A stretch of DNA of 64,000 nucleotides from Profundicola sp048268105 (GTDB lineage Bacteria > Bacteroidota > Bacteroidia > Flavobacteriales > Weeksellaceae): the NCBI GenBank assembly GCA_048268105.1, contig JBLWWH010000007.1:62001-126000 (forward strand). Direction: 5' to 3'. This document shows positions 1 to 10,000 of this stretch, piece by piece (the first letter of the stretch is position 1; every line of letters begins with the position of its first letter). The notes below the pieces were generated by a model. It did not search any database and had not been told where the DNA came from. It saw only the letters and a program-made list of their open reading frames with translations. Position numbers and translations under genes: made by a program.

Positions 1-213
1 ATGATATTCTTCTCAAATAGCCCAAAATCAAGTATCTCACATGTGGGAATGGTGGTTGAGGTTACGGAAGATGATATCATGTTCATACATGCAGGTACGT
101 CTACAGGTGTTACTATTTCTCCTTTGTCCATGAATTATTGGAATAAGAGATTTAGATATGCTAAACGGGTATTTGGAAAAACGCCAGAAGAATATATTGC
201 GAAAAAATCTTAA
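1..213 (+). CDS. NlpC/P60 family cell-wall hydrolase, C-terminal part (5' end outside window)
   Basis: The 70 visible residues look like the end of an NlpC/P60 cysteine peptidase domain, which cleaves peptide stems of peptidoglycan. The stretch SHVGMVVEV carries the catalytic histidine context (H in HVG), and FIHAGTSTGVTI followed by YWNKRFRYAKRVF is the usual last strand and tail of the domain. The catalytic Cys region would lie upstream of base 1, so the ATG at base 1 is very probably an internal methionine and the gene is cut by the window edge. A terminator hairpin follows at 248-285. Family assignment is fairly secure; the exact subgroup is not. Confidence 0.75.
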   Translation: MIFFSNSPKSSISHVGMVVEVTEDDIMFIHAGTSTGVTISPLSMNYWNKRFRYAKRVFGKTPEEYIAKKS

Positions 214-247
214 AATTCGATTTATTTAATTCCTTACACTTTATATT

Positions 248-285
248 AAACAACCTCGTTCTATCCGAATGAGGTTGTTTTATTT
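248..285 (+). terminator. Intrinsic terminator after the NlpC/P60 gene
   Basis: Thirteen-base arms (249-261 and 267-279, one G-T pair) around a five-base loop, followed by a T-rich tract. It separates the NlpC/P60 gene from rimO. Confidence 0.8.
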
Positions 286-329
286 TAGTTACAATTATAT
301 TCCAATGCATAAGCTAAATACTAATTCCG

Positions 330-337
330 TAACTTTG
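330..337 (+). promoter_or_regulatory. Candidate Bacteroidota -7 box for rimO
   Basis: TAACTTTG matches the TAnnTTTG -7 element. I see no clear TTG at the -33 position. It would give a leader of about ten bases before the ATG at 355. Confidence 0.45.
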
Positions 338-354
338 CAGCCTGAAATATTTTT

Positions 355-1659
355 ATGCGTACGAAATCTGTTGGAAAGAAGAAGATAAACATGGTTACAT
401 TAGGATGTTCAAAAAACATCTACGACTCTGAAATTATTATGGGCCAATTAAAGGCCAATGGTAAGGAAGTAGCGCATGAGGTTAAAGGAGATATAGTTGT
501 TATCAATACTTGTGGATTTATAGATAATGCCAAACAAGAATCGATTAATACGATATTAGAATTTGTAGAGGCCAAAAATCAGGGTCTCGTTGAGAAAGTT
601 TTTGTTACGGGATGTCTGAGTGAAAGATATAAGCCGGATTTAGAAAAAGAAATCCCAGATGTTGATCAGTATTTTGGGACTAGAGAATTGCCTCTTTTGC
701 TTAAAGCTTTAGGAGCAGATTATAAACATGAATTAGTAGGAGAGAGGCTTACTACTACACCGAGGCATTATGCCTATTTGAAGATTGCAGAAGGATGTGA
801 TCGCCCATGTTCTTTCTGTGCAATTCCTTTGATGCGTGGTGGGCACAAGTCAACTCCCATGGAGGATTTAGTGAGAGAAGCAGAGAAACTTGCTAAAAAT
901 GGAACTAAAGAACTTATTCTTATTGCGCAAGACTTAACTTATTATGGTTTAGACTTATATAAGCGTAGAGCTTTAGGTGATTTATTGAAGCAATTAGCCA
1001 ATGTAGAGGGAATAGAATGGATACGTTTGCATTATGCTTTCCCAACAGGCTTCCCAGCAGACGTTTTGGAGGTTATTGAGGAGGAACCAAAAGTTTGTAA
1101 TTATATTGATATTCCATTACAGCATATTTCTACTAAATTGTTGAAGTCCATGCGCCGAGGAACCACCAAAGAAAAAACCAATGCTTTGTTGGCTGACTTC
1201 AGAGCCAAGGTTCCAAATATGGCGATTCGTACGACATTGATATGTGGATATCCAGGTGAAACACTAGAAGATTTTGAAGAAATGAAAGCTTGGGTGCAGG
1301 AGCAAAGATTCGATCGTTTAGGTTGCTTTACTTATTCGCACGAAGAAAATACGCACGCGCACAACTTAGTGGATGATGTTCCACAAGAAGAAAAGGAGCG
1401 TAGAGTGGAAGAGATTATGGAAATCCAAACTCAAATATCGTGGGAACTTAACCAAGCAAAAATTGGTAAAGAATTTAGAGTTTTAATCGACAGAAAAGAA
1501 GGAGAATACTTTATCGGCCGTACAGAATTTGACTCACCAGATGTGGATAATGAAGTTTTAATTAAAGGTACAGACATTTATTTACCCATAGGTGATTTTG
1601 TGCAAGTTGTGATTTCAGATGCTACCGAATTTGATTTATTTGGTGAGGTAGTAGACTGA
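355..1659 (+). CDS. rimO: Ribosomal protein S12 methylthiotransferase RimO
   Basis: RimO is a radical-SAM enzyme that adds a methylthio group to an aspartate of ribosomal protein S12. The 434-residue protein has the usual length. The N-terminal UPF0004 domain has three cluster-binding cysteines, C18 (LGCSKN), C53 (NTCGF) and C87 (TGCLSE); the radical-SAM motif CDRPCSFC has C148, C152 and C155; the last 70 residues form a TRAM domain. The motif GCSKN and the sequence RHYAYLKIAEGCDRPC separate RimO from the paralogous tRNA enzyme MiaB. It stands alone between two terminators or convergent genes. No oddities seen. Confidence 0.95.
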   Translation: MRTKSVGKKKINMVTLGCSKNIYDSEIIMGQLKANGKEVAHEVKGDIVVINTCGFIDNAKQESINTILEFVEAKNQGLVEKVFVTGCLSERYKPDLEKEIPDVDQYFGTRELPLLLKALGADYKHELVGERLTTTPRHYAYLKIAEGCDRPCSFCAIPLMRGGHKSTPMEDLVREAEKLAKNGTKELILIAQDLTYYGLDLYKRRALGDLLKQLANVEGIEWIRLHYAFPTGFPADVLEVIEEEPKVCNYIDIPLQHISTKLLKSMRRGTTKEKTNALLADFRAKVPNMAIRTTLICGYPGETLEDFEEMKAWVQEQRFDRLGCFTYSHEENTHAHNLVDDVPQEEKERRVEEIMEIQTQISWELNQAKIGKEFRVLIDRKEGEYFIGRTEFDSPDVDNEVLIKGTDIYLPIGDFVQVVISDATEFDLFGEVVD

Positions 1660-1772
1660 TATTAGATAGCTTTTAGGTAGATGAGATTTAATGTTAATAG
1701 ATATTAAGAACAGTTTAACTGGACATTAAAACTAGAGGATTTGCTAGGCTTTAAATAAATTAATAATCAACA

Positions 1773-2216
1773 TTAAAGTTTAACAAACTTACCTGCTTGC
1801 ATCTTGAACTTTATTTCGCGACTTACTTTTTGATAGTTAGAAGTAGCGTCGTATTCATTGAGATGTAGAATGTTTTTAGAAAATGCATTAAAGGCATAAA
1901 TATTCTTATTTTTAGATGGAATATGTCCTAGTAAAGTAAATTTATTTGCTTTTCCTTTGGTGACTAAAATAACGCCAGAACCTGCATGTGAACTTCTATT
2001 CTTTTTATTAGAAAGAATATAACTGAAGATATAATCTTTCTTTTTATCACCATTAATATCTCCTTCATACAGGGTCCAACTTGCAAAAGAAGCTGATTTT
2101 GGGATGAGGTGATTGAATTGTTTTAAAATTTTATTTTGGGCTTCAAGACTTGTTTGAGCCGATAAATTATTTATTCCTAGAACGAATAAGGTCAATAATA
2201 AAAAGCGTAGTATCAT
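1773..2216 (-). CDS. Small secreted protein with a DxNxDxxxD calcium-loop-like segment
   Basis: Not recognised as a named family. The 147-residue protein starts with a clear signal peptide (MILRFLLLTLFVLG, cleavage near LSAQ) and so is probably periplasmic or secreted. Residues around 53-65 contain DINGDKKKDYIF, similar to the calcium-binding loop in FG-GAP/VCBS repeat proteins, but only one copy is present. The start codon lies in the loop of a hairpin whose 3' arm covers codons 2-5 (see the hairpin at 2201-2247). It follows the cysteine desulfurase on the same strand with an 86-base gap. Confidence 0.6.
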   Translation of the reverse strand: MILRFLLLTLFVLGINNLSAQTSLEAQNKILKQFNHLIPKSASFASWTLYEGDINGDKKKDYIFSYILSNKKNRSSHAGSGVILVTKGKANKFTLLGHIPSKNKNIYAFNAFSKNILHLNEYDATSNYQKVSREIKFKMQAGKFVKL

Positions 2217-2247
2217 ATTATTTAAATAATAGAAATACTACGCTTTT
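2201..2247 (-). terminator. Hairpin overlapping the start of the downstream gene
   Basis: Perfect 12-base arms (2201-2212 and 2236-2247) around a 23-base loop, followed on the minus strand by a T-rich run. It looks like the terminator of the cysteine desulfurase gene, yet the 3' arm is inside codons 2-5 of the next reading frame. Confidence 0.65.
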
Positions 2248-2302
2248 ATTGTTTTAATCAAATCTTTTAACAAGACTTTAATTTAAATTTGAGTTTATTA
2301 AA

Positions 2303-3457
2303 TTAAGCCGTGGCACTATGTCTTGCGCTAATTTCCTTTAAAACACTTAGCAAGTAATCAATGTCTTTCTTTGTGTTATGTGTTGAAAATGAGATGCGTA
2401 GAGGTGTCGTTGAGGCAATCATTTCTTCGCTCAATATTTCATTTAAAACGCGAGAACTCTTGGCTGCACCAGATTGGCATGCACTTCCTTGAGAACAAGC
2501 GATTCCACGAAGGTCTAATTCAAATCCTATTAAACCATCTTTAAAAGGTAAGGACAAGCTCAATAAAGTATATAAACTATTTTCTGTAGAGCACATTCCA
2601 TTGAAGTGAATATCAGGAAATGCAGTTTGCAATTCATTTATCGCATATTTCTTTAAAGAAAATATATAATCCATATCTTTTTTTAGGCTTTCATTGGCCA
2701 TCTCAAAAGCTTTTCTCAAACCTAAAATACCATGTACGTTTTCTGTACCCGAACGCATATTTCTCTCTTGTCCACCCCCAGTTATCTGCGCTTTTAAGCC
2801 AGTTGACTTTTTGATATAAGCGAAGCCTGTACCTTTTGGGCCATGAAATTTATGCGCACTAGAACTTGCAAAATCCACAGGCAAGTTTTCTAAATTAAGA
2901 GCGTAATGACCTAAAGTTTGCACCATATCACTATGATAGTAGGCATCATGCGCATGTGCTAAATCTCCAATTTTTTCTATAGGATTCAAGTTTCCAATCT
3001 CGTTATTGGCATGCATGATAGATACAATAGTCTTTTTATCTGAAGACTTTAGAAGTTGCTGCAAATCCTCTAAATCAATCTCTCCTTTCTCATCAACCTT
3101 AACATAATCAACTTGAACTTTTTGATTATTAGCTAAAGAATTAACCGTTTCGTTAACACAGCTATGCTCGATTTTGGTGGTAATAATTCTTTCAATGTCA
3201 AGATACTCTACACTTGAGCGTAAAATCAAGTTATTAGCTTCAGTACCGCCCGAAGTGAAAATAATCTCAGCGGATGTAACGCCAGTGTAGCGAGCGATTG
3301 ACTTTCTAGCTTTTTCAATATATCCTTTGCTCTCTCTTCCAAAGAAGTGGCTAGACGAAGGATTACCAAAATTAAAACGCATGGCATTTACCATTTCCTC
3401 AATCACTTCCTCGTGCATGTGCGTTGTAGCAGCATTGTCCAAATAAACTTTTTGCAT
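2303..3457 (-). CDS. Cysteine desulfurase (NifS/IscS family)
   Basis: Pyridoxal-phosphate enzyme that takes sulfur from cysteine for Fe-S clusters or tRNA thiolation. It begins VYLDNAATT, the family signature; H99 (IEHSC) stacks on the cofactor, K203 in SSAHKFHGPKG forms the Schiff base, and C327 in SQGSACQSG is the sulfur-carrying cysteine. At 384 residues it has the usual length. No isc or suf scaffold gene is adjacent, so the pathway served is not shown by context. It begins one base after the end of the lipoprotein gene at 3459 on the same strand, so the two are probably co-transcribed. Confidence 0.92.
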   Translation of the reverse strand: MQKVYLDNAATTHMHEEVIEEMVNAMRFNFGNPSSSHFFGRESKGYIEKARKSIARYTGVTSAEIIFTSGGTEANNLILRSSVEYLDIERIITTKIEHSCVNETVNSLANNQKVQVDYVKVDEKGEIDLEDLQQLLKSSDKKTIVSIMHANNEIGNLNPIEKIGDLAHAHDAYYHSDMVQTLGHYALNLENLPVDFASSSAHKFHGPKGTGFAYIKKSTGLKAQITGGGQERNMRSGTENVHGILGLRKAFEMANESLKKDMDYIFSLKKYAINELQTAFPDIHFNGMCSTENSLYTLLSLSLPFKDGLIGFELDLRGIACSQGSACQSGAAKSSRVLNEILSEEMIASTTPLRISFSTHNTKKDIDYLLSVLKEISARHSATA

Positions 3458-3458
3458 T

Positions 3459-3926
3459 TTAATCTTTTTCTACTTTAATAATATTAATTTGATCAATCTC
3501 TGAATTGTATTTAGGAACTTCAATCAACATAAAAGGGTTGGTCATAACTGTTAGGGCAGGCTCCCCAGGTTTTGGTGATTGACGGATCAAATGTATGTTT
3601 AAATTTTTGTTTTCTTTGATGATTTCTTCAACCCCGTAAGAGATTCCTCCATAATTAAAACCTCCAAAATGCAAAAATACAACAGAATTTTTGCTGAAGT
3701 CTACATTGGGCATTTCTGGAGTTGGAGATAAGTTTTTATATACCTTATAATAAATACTTTCGAAATCCTCTTGGTTGTCAATTAGACGTTGCGTCGCTTC
3801 CATTTCTGCTCCATACTGGCTATAGGCCAATGTTTTGAACGATTGAGATGCTTTGTGATTGGTTTTGCAACTCAAATTTAACATGAATACGAAAGTGATT
3901 AATATATATTTAATAGAAGAAATCAT
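3459..3926 (-). CDS. Lipoprotein with a PrcB-like C-terminal domain
   Basis: A 155-residue protein with a lipobox (MLNLSC, lipidated Cys at position 20). Residues about 75-150 resemble the PrcB_C domain found in protease-complex subunits of spirochetes and Bacteroidota: a strand ending VVFLHFGGFNYGGISYGVE, then a strand pair, then PGEPALTVMTNPFMLIEVPK. Its function is not established. It is directly upstream of the cysteine desulfurase in the same direction. Identification rests on the pattern of glycines and the terminal NPFMLIEVPK motif, so moderate confidence. Confidence 0.6.
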   Translation of the reverse strand: MISSIKYILITFVFMLNLSCKTNHKASQSFKTLAYSQYGAEMEATQRLIDNQEDFESIYYKVYKNLSPTPEMPNVDFSKNSVVFLHFGGFNYGGISYGVEEIIKENKNLNIHLIRQSPKPGEPALTVMTNPFMLIEVPKYNSEIDQINIIKVEKD

Positions 3927-4109
3927 TTATGCTTTAATGTTTAATGAGCTAATTTATAGGTAATTATGTTTGTGGTTCAATCCTTAATTACATCTATTTA
4001 TAGCGCTCTATCAAAGAATTAATTTAAAGTTGTGAAGATATTAATTTTAATAAAAATTCTAAACATCGGAAGATAAATAATTATATTTTCTGGCCTTAAT
4101 TAACAAAAT

Positions 4110-4469
4110 TTAAAGAATTAAGTATTGATAGGCCCACCACATCAATATAAATTGCATTGGAATTCTTAACCACAAAAGCCAAGTTGGAATTTTAGTTTTA
4201 TACGCATCTGAAAGCATATAAAAATGAACCACTAGAAAAATAGCCAGCATACAGATAATGCTAATGATAGCGAAATTTCTTGTGCTAGGAAACCATAACA
4301 TTATCGCTAAAGCAATTTCCGCTATACCACTCAAATAAACCAAAAACATCCGCTTGGGGATGTTTTTAGGTATAATAGACTTATAAATTTTTGGTTTCAC
4401 AAAATGGAATATACCTGCTATCAAGTATATTCCACTCATGATATATAAACTCCACTCTGGAAATATCAT
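4110..4469 (-). CDS. DoxX-like four-helix membrane protein
   Basis: A 119-residue protein with four hydrophobic helices, beginning WSLYIMSGIYLIAGIFHFVKP, typical of the small DoxX/DoxD-like family. These proteins are of uncertain role; some are linked to redox processes. Its ATG overlaps the TGA of the holin-like gene upstream by four bases (ATGA at 4466-4469), so translation is coupled. Family assignment is fairly sure; substrate unknown. Confidence 0.75.
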   Translation of the reverse strand: MIFPEWSLYIMSGIYLIAGIFHFVKPKIYKSIIPKNIPKRMFLVYLSGIAEIALAIMLWFPSTRNFAIISIICMLAIFLVVHFYMLSDAYKTKIPTWLLWLRIPMQFILMWWAYQYLIL

Positions 4470-4816
4470 TTCTTCGCGCCAACTAGGGATCCAAGAAGAG
4501 AACTAACAATAGCAAGTAGCACACTAAAACCTAATGCCCACCAGAAACTATCTATTGTAATACCACTAACAAAGTAGGCAGCCAACATCACCATCAAAGC
4601 ATTAATCACAAAGATGAATAGACCTAAGGATAATACTGTTACAGGGATAGTAAGTATCACTAATATAGGTTTAATAATCGCATTAACGATACCAAACACC
4701 AAGGCAAAAATAACAGCTGGCATAAAACCGTCGATGTGAACTCCATCAGCAAAAATATATTCTGCTAATAGAAATGCTGAAACAGCTGTCACTAAAAGGT
4801 TTATAATAAAATTCAT
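4466..4816 (-). CDS. Phage holin family (PF04020-type) membrane protein
   Basis: I place the start at the ATG at 4816, giving 116 residues starting MNFIINLLVTAVSAFLLAEY; the longer reading frame to 4906 adds an unlikely Phe/Leu-rich extension and would overlap the upstream control region. The protein has four membrane segments with the GIVNAIIKPILVILTIPVT and FVSGITIDSFWWAL motifs of the four-TM 'phage holin family' proteins, which despite the name are chromosomal membrane proteins of unknown role. Co-transcribed with the DoxX-like gene. Confidence 0.8.
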   Translation of the reverse strand: MNFIINLLVTAVSAFLLAEYIFADGVHIDGFMPAVIFALVFGIVNAIIKPILVILTIPVTVLSLGLFIFVINALMVMLAAYFVSGITIDSFWWALGFSVLLAIVSSLLGSLVGAKK

Positions 4817-4936
4817 ATGTTTAATTTTAAAGATTTCAAGAATTAAATATACAAAAAAGAATAGGCTTAGGTTTAAAAATCTAAGTTTCTGTATCAGAAA
4901 AAACATTTCACAGCCTTCGAATCATTCATTCCATTT

Positions 4937-4966
4937 AAAAAAAGCCACTCCATATGAAGTGGCTTT
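4937..4966 (-). terminator. Intrinsic terminator of the 4989-6839 gene
   Basis: AAAGCCACT (4941-4949) pairs with AGTGGCTTT (4958-4966), followed on the minus strand by seven Ts. Confidence 0.85.
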
Positions 4967-4988
4967 TAATATTTAATTGAAGAATAAT

Positions 4989-6839
4989 TTACTTTTTAAT
5001 AATTTGAGTTTGATGCATGTTTCCTTGCTCATCCCAAACACGGATGTTATATACTCCTATTTGAAGTTGGCTTAAATCCACATAATTGTCAATAACTTCC
5101 CTTTGGGAAATCAGCTTACCATAAGCGTCATAAACTTCGACACGAATCGCTTTCACTTTTTCAAGTTTAATGAAATTCTTCGTAGGATTCGGCACAACAA
5201 CTAAATCAATTGATTCTCTAGCTTGATTTGAATTAAATCTAGGTAAATAGATTGGACCAATCCAAGAACTATATCCACCTTCCGGACAAATAGTTCTCAA
5301 CCAGATATCATAGTCAAATACAGGTATCAATCGATGTTGGACATAAGGAGTTCCTCCTTCAATAGACATATCAGTCATTCCGTACATTGGATATGGACGT
5401 AATGGTCTTCCAGCTCTATTCGCAGATCCTTGATAATGCCAAGTCCAGTTTTCAGCTATAAAATCGGCTGTTGTATCGCCTAATCGATTAAGTACAACTC
5501 CAGTGGGTATACCACAAGCTTCACAAGCATCGCCAATTCCATCTCCATTCCCATCGTGTTGATCAGGGTTAGGTGTGTTTGGACAGTTATCCATATCATT
5601 TGGAACGCCATCATCATCGGAATCTCCTGGAGGAAGCGTTTCGTCCATGCCATCACAATTGTCATCGATGTCATTTCCAGGGATTTCCGTAGCACCGGGA
5701 TTAATATCAGGATTGTTGTCATCACAATCTGTATTATCAGCAACATAACCCTCTACCTGAACACAAGATTCGATTGATAAACCTGGTTCTCCGTAGCCAT
5801 CACCATCCTCATCGGCATACCAAATATCTCCTGTTGTAATTGTAGCTTCATATGGGTCACAATCTTCATCGTTTAGAATACCATCACCATCAATATCAGG
5901 ATCACAAACATCTCCATCGCCATCACTGTCTAAATCATCTTGATTAGGGTTTGGCGTATTTGGGCAGTTGTCTATACAATCTGCGATATTATCACCATCT
6001 GCGTCAAGTGAAATACCATTACTGTCAACGTTATCTGGACAGGGTGAATTGGATTCTTGATCATCACAATTATTAACACCATCATTGTCATCATCTAAAG
6101 CTAAACATGGCTGCACTGAGGTTAAGGCACATACGGCATCTATATCTGCACCAGGCGTCCCACCTGTGCAATTTCCCGGAATATCAGTTATGTCAATTGC
6201 ATCAAAAAAAAGCGTTCCAGCAGGATGGCCAGGAATAACTACATCGATATCTAAACCTGCCGTAGATCCTCCAATACTACCTATATCAAAGAAGCCGTCA
6301 TCATCTGCATCTTCGATTCCTGCGGTTATAAGTACATTCAGAGTATATGCATTAGCTGGTCTTAATTCGATGGTACTTCCTTCTACAGCTGGTCCAACTT
6401 CGAATACCCATAAATCTTTTTTATTATCATTGCCAGAATTCGACATTATATTATTCGTAAACTGTAACTTTAGAGAACCTCCTTCACCTAATGTAACATG
6501 TTGGCTTGCACTATTATAATAATCTGGTACGCCAAGGGCTGCATCCATATTTGGATTATTTGGAATACAATTAGGGTTTGGTGTAAAAGCTAAAGTCACA
6601 TCTGCAAAGCTTAAACCGTCACCACAAATACTACAACCGTTCTCGGCGGTATTGGAAATTGATAAACAATCACCATCTTCACAATCAATTAATCCATCGC
6701 CGTCGTTGTCAATTCCGTCAGAACAAGAGATAGGGTTATTTTCAGGGTTGAGCGTTTGACCTTGTGATAAAACGCCTATGTAAAACAGAAGTAAAAAGAT
6801 TGAAATTATAAATTTAAAAAAGTTGAGTGAATTTTTCAT
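4989..6839 (-). CDS. T9SS cargo protein with thrombospondin-3 and MopE repeats
   Basis: A 616-residue exported protein. A signal peptide (ISIFLLLFYIGVLSQGQ) is followed by DGIDNDGDGLIDCEDGDC, a beta-sandwich-like region to about residue 240, calcium-binding thrombospondin type 3 repeats (about 245-330, DSDGDGDVCDPDIDGDG), a MopE-type metal-binding module (about 340-400, DCDDNNPDINPGATEIPG), a further repeat, and a Cys-rich/Trp-rich module of about 100 residues (CEACGIPTGVVL to GPIYLP). The last 70 residues (VVPNPTKNF... to QIIKK) are a T9SS type A sorting domain, so the protein should be secreted across the outer membrane and anchored. Its 3' 460 bases are nearly identical to those of the gene at 10704-12578. 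Ligand unknown. Confidence 0.85.
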   Translation of the reverse strand: MKNSLNFFKFIISIFLLLFYIGVLSQGQTLNPENNPISCSDGIDNDGDGLIDCEDGDCLSISNTAENGCSICGDGLSFADVTLAFTPNPNCIPNNPNMDAALGVPDYYNSASQHVTLGEGGSLKLQFTNNIMSNSGNDNKKDLWVFEVGPAVEGSTIELRPANAYTLNVLITAGIEDADDDGFFDIGSIGGSTAGLDIDVVIPGHPAGTLFFDAIDITDIPGNCTGGTPGADIDAVCALTSVQPCLALDDDNDGVNNCDDQESNSPCPDNVDSNGISLDADGDNIADCIDNCPNTPNPNQDDLDSDGDGDVCDPDIDGDGILNDEDCDPYEATITTGDIWYADEDGDGYGEPGLSIESCVQVEGYVADNTDCDDNNPDINPGATEIPGNDIDDNCDGMDETLPPGDSDDDGVPNDMDNCPNTPNPDQHDGNGDGIGDACEACGIPTGVVLNRLGDTTADFIAENWTWHYQGSANRAGRPLRPYPMYGMTDMSIEGGTPYVQHRLIPVFDYDIWLRTICPEGGYSSWIGPIYLPRFNSNQARESIDLVVVPNPTKNFIKLEKVKAIRVEVYDAYGKLISQREVIDNYVDLSQLQIGVYNIRVWDEQGNMHQTQIIKK

Positions 6840-6925
6840 TATTAGAAGTTATATGGGTTTATTTTATGAAGTTAGTAAAATATAAGAATAATAATAGATA
6901 AAAGAATGATAAATGTCTGAAAAAA

Positions 6926-6955
6926 TGTATAAACTGTATAAAATCATGTATAAAC
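6926..6955 (-). promoter_or_regulatory. Phased direct repeats upstream of the 4989-6839 gene
   Basis: TGTATAAAC occurs at 6926-6934 and again at 6947-6955, exactly 21 bases apart, with TGTATAAAA at 6935-6943 between them. The block is about 87 bases upstream of the start codon and matches, in order and spacing, the block at 14186-14215 upstream of the other transcription unit of this cluster. Reading on the gene strand the half-sites are GTTTATACA. The spacing of two helical turns is what LytTR-type regulators bind; this is an inference. Confidence 0.55.
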
Positions 6956-7025
6956 TGCATTTTATTCAAAAATTGAAATCTTTGAGTGGAAATTTATCAT
7001 TCAATATTTCAGAAACAAGATAAAA

Positions 7026-7051
7026 AGGGTCACTTTATATAAAGTGACCCT
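7026..7051 (-). terminator. Intrinsic terminator of the 7079-10507 gene
   Basis: Perfect palindrome AGGGTCACTT / AAGTGACCCT with a short TATATA loop, followed by five Ts on the minus strand. Confidence 0.85.
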
Positions 7052-7078
7052 CTTATTGATTTAAAGTTATTTATAAAC

Positions 7079-10000
7079 TTACTTTTTTATAATCTGCTTT
7101 TTATAAATTGTATCTGAATCATCCCATATGATTGCAGTATAAGTACCAGATTGTAGTTGTCTTAGGTCTGCATAGTTATCGAAAACATCTTGTTGTAGGA
7201 CTAATTTACCATAAGAATCATAAATATCAATTTTAGTAACTTTTATATTCTCAAAATTAATGAAATCCTTCGTTGGATTAGGAACTACAGTGAATTGAAT
7301 TTTTAATCTTGAAGGTATGGAGTGTGTTGGAAGAAGAAAAGGACCTGCCCAAGCACTGTATCCACCCTCTGGACAAATAGTTCTCAACCAAACATCATAT
7401 TCAAAAGCAGGAACCAACGAGTTTTGTGTATGCGGAACTGTCATGTCATACATGCCATACATTGGATAAGGACGTAATGGTCTGCCAGCTCTGTTGGCCG
7501 TACCTTGATAATGCCAAATACTATTACCAGCGTTAAAAGTAGCTGATGTTGGACTAGTTCTATGTAATTCAACCATATATGGAACACTACAAGCTTCACA
7601 AGCATCTCCAATTCCATCTCCGTTAGCATCGCTTTGATCAGGATTGTAAGTATCCGGACAATTATCCTCATCATCTGGAATGCCATCACCATCAGAATCA
7701 ACTGGCGGTGTTGAGCCATCTGTACCATCACAATTCTCATCGATACCATTTCCTGGAATTTCTGTAGCACCAGGGTTGATGTTTGGATTGGTGTCATCAC
7801 AATCTGTATTGTCAGTAACATAACCTATTGGTTGTGAACAGCTCACTATAGAGTTATTAGGATCACCATAACCATCGCCATCTACATCGGCATACCAAGT
7901 ATCACCAGTGGTAATTTCTGGGTCAAATGGATCACAATCCTCTGCGTTTAGAATACCGTCACCATCAATATCAGGGTCACACGCATCGCCAACGCCATCG
8001 CCGTCTAAATCCTCCTGATCAGGATTGTAAGTATTTGGACAATTATCTACTTCATCTGGAATTCCATCACCATCAGAGTCAACTGGCTGTATTACACCAT
8101 CTGTACCATCACAATTCTCATCGATACCATTTCCTGGAATTTCTGTAGCACCTGGGTTAATGTCTGGATTGGTGTCGTCACAATCTGTATTGTCAGCGAC
8201 ATAGCCTTCTGGCTGATCACAAGATTCGATTGAAGAATCTGGATCGCCATAACCATCACTATCTGCATCGGCATACCACGTGAAGGAGACTCCTTCGTCT
8301 ATATTACCATCGCAATTATTGTCTATCCCATCACAAATTTCTTCTGCGCCTGGATTTATACTCGCATCATTATCATTACAATCCACTCCTAAAGTTTCAG
8401 TTACATACCCCTCTGGGATTATATCGCCATAACATACAACTTCGGTGGAGCCGTGATAGCCATCACCATCCATATCTACATATAACAACTCAGAATACCA
8501 AGCATTAGGATCGTCAGGAGCACAATCAATAATGTCTGCAAAACCATCATCATCTGTATCTACTCCTGTACTTAGGCGATAGGGAGCAAAGTTTTGAGTA
8601 TAGTAACCGTATACTTTAATATAATAAGTTCCAGCGGCTAAATTAGTTCTGTTGATAACAGCATTGGTATAAGAGTAATTTGACTCTATGGCAGTTGTAC
8701 CTGAGCTATTAAATAATTGAATAACTATAGGTTGGTTATTATATATTTTTAATGAAATTTTCAAATCCTGATCGCTATCTAATACTAGCTTATACCAATC
8801 AGCAAGATCGATATAGTCAATATAGCGATAACCGATATGTCCAAATTTAGGTTGATTTAAATCTAAATCTATAGCTCCTGAATAGCTATCATTAGCTAGA
8901 TTGTTGATATCATTCATTTGGGGTGGAGAAGTTAAATTATTAGACAGGCTATATGGAGCAAACTCATTATTATAATATGTACTTATTTCAACAAAGTATT
9001 CACCAGCAGCTAAACCATCTTTTTCAATGGTTTTGGTGCTTGTAGTATAATCTGAAACGAATAATCTCGTACCATTTCCATCGAATAGTTTTACATAAAC
9101 ATTTTGACCATTTAGGGAGCTTACTGTTAAGCTGAGTTTACCATCGTATGGTGTAGTAACGCTATACCAATCTTTTGCATCTCTAACACCATTATACTGA
9201 TAACCAATAAGACCATTTGTATTGGAATTTAAAGTAAAATTAATGGCGGCTGTATGGTCATTATTACTTTCTTGATCAGTTGAATGTGGAGGTAAAATTA
9301 AATTGTTGGATAATATGTAAGGTGAAAATTCACTTGAATAATAAGTTTTTACTTTTATAAAATACTCACCAGGTGCCAAACCATCTTTACTAATTGTTTT
9401 GGTGCTAGTGGTATAATCAGAAACTAGTAGAGTGGTTCCATTTCCATCAAATAGTTGGGCATATACATTTTGTCCATTAACTGAAGTTATATCAATGCTC
9501 AATTCTCCTTCTGCATTTGTTGTAACGCTAAACCAATCTTCTGAATCTACATCTCCATTGTATCGGTATCCAATCAATCCATTGATAGTGGAATTTTGGT
9601 TAAAAGTTTGAGCACTTTCAAAACCTTCATTATTACTACCTTCGCTAGGATGGATGGGTTCTATAAGTTCATTAGTAAGAGTATATGGAGCAAACTCATT
9701 TGTGTAGTAAGTATTTATTTTAATATAATATTCACCTGGAGCCAATCCGTCTTTGTCTATGGTTATAGAATCGGTAGTATAGGCTGAGGCAAGTAGAGTG
9801 CTGCCATTGCCATCATAAATTTTTAAATAAACATTCTGTCCATTTTCGCTAGTTACTGACGCAGTTAATTTACCATCAACAGTGGTCGTGACTTTGTACC
9901 AATCCTCTAAATCAGCTGTGGTGCCATTAAATTCTCTATATCCAATATGGCCTGTTGTAGTTGAGTTTAAAGCTAAATTATTAGCTAATGTATATAGGTT

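Noticed and set aside
4466..4816. Prophage remnant, because of the holin family name
   Set aside because: This four-helix family is chromosomal in many bacteria and no phage genes are nearby.
5480..8300. Several long open frames in other frames and on the opposite strand of the T9SS genes
   Set aside because: They come from biased Asp/Gly codons in the repeats and lack any start context or recognisable protein.
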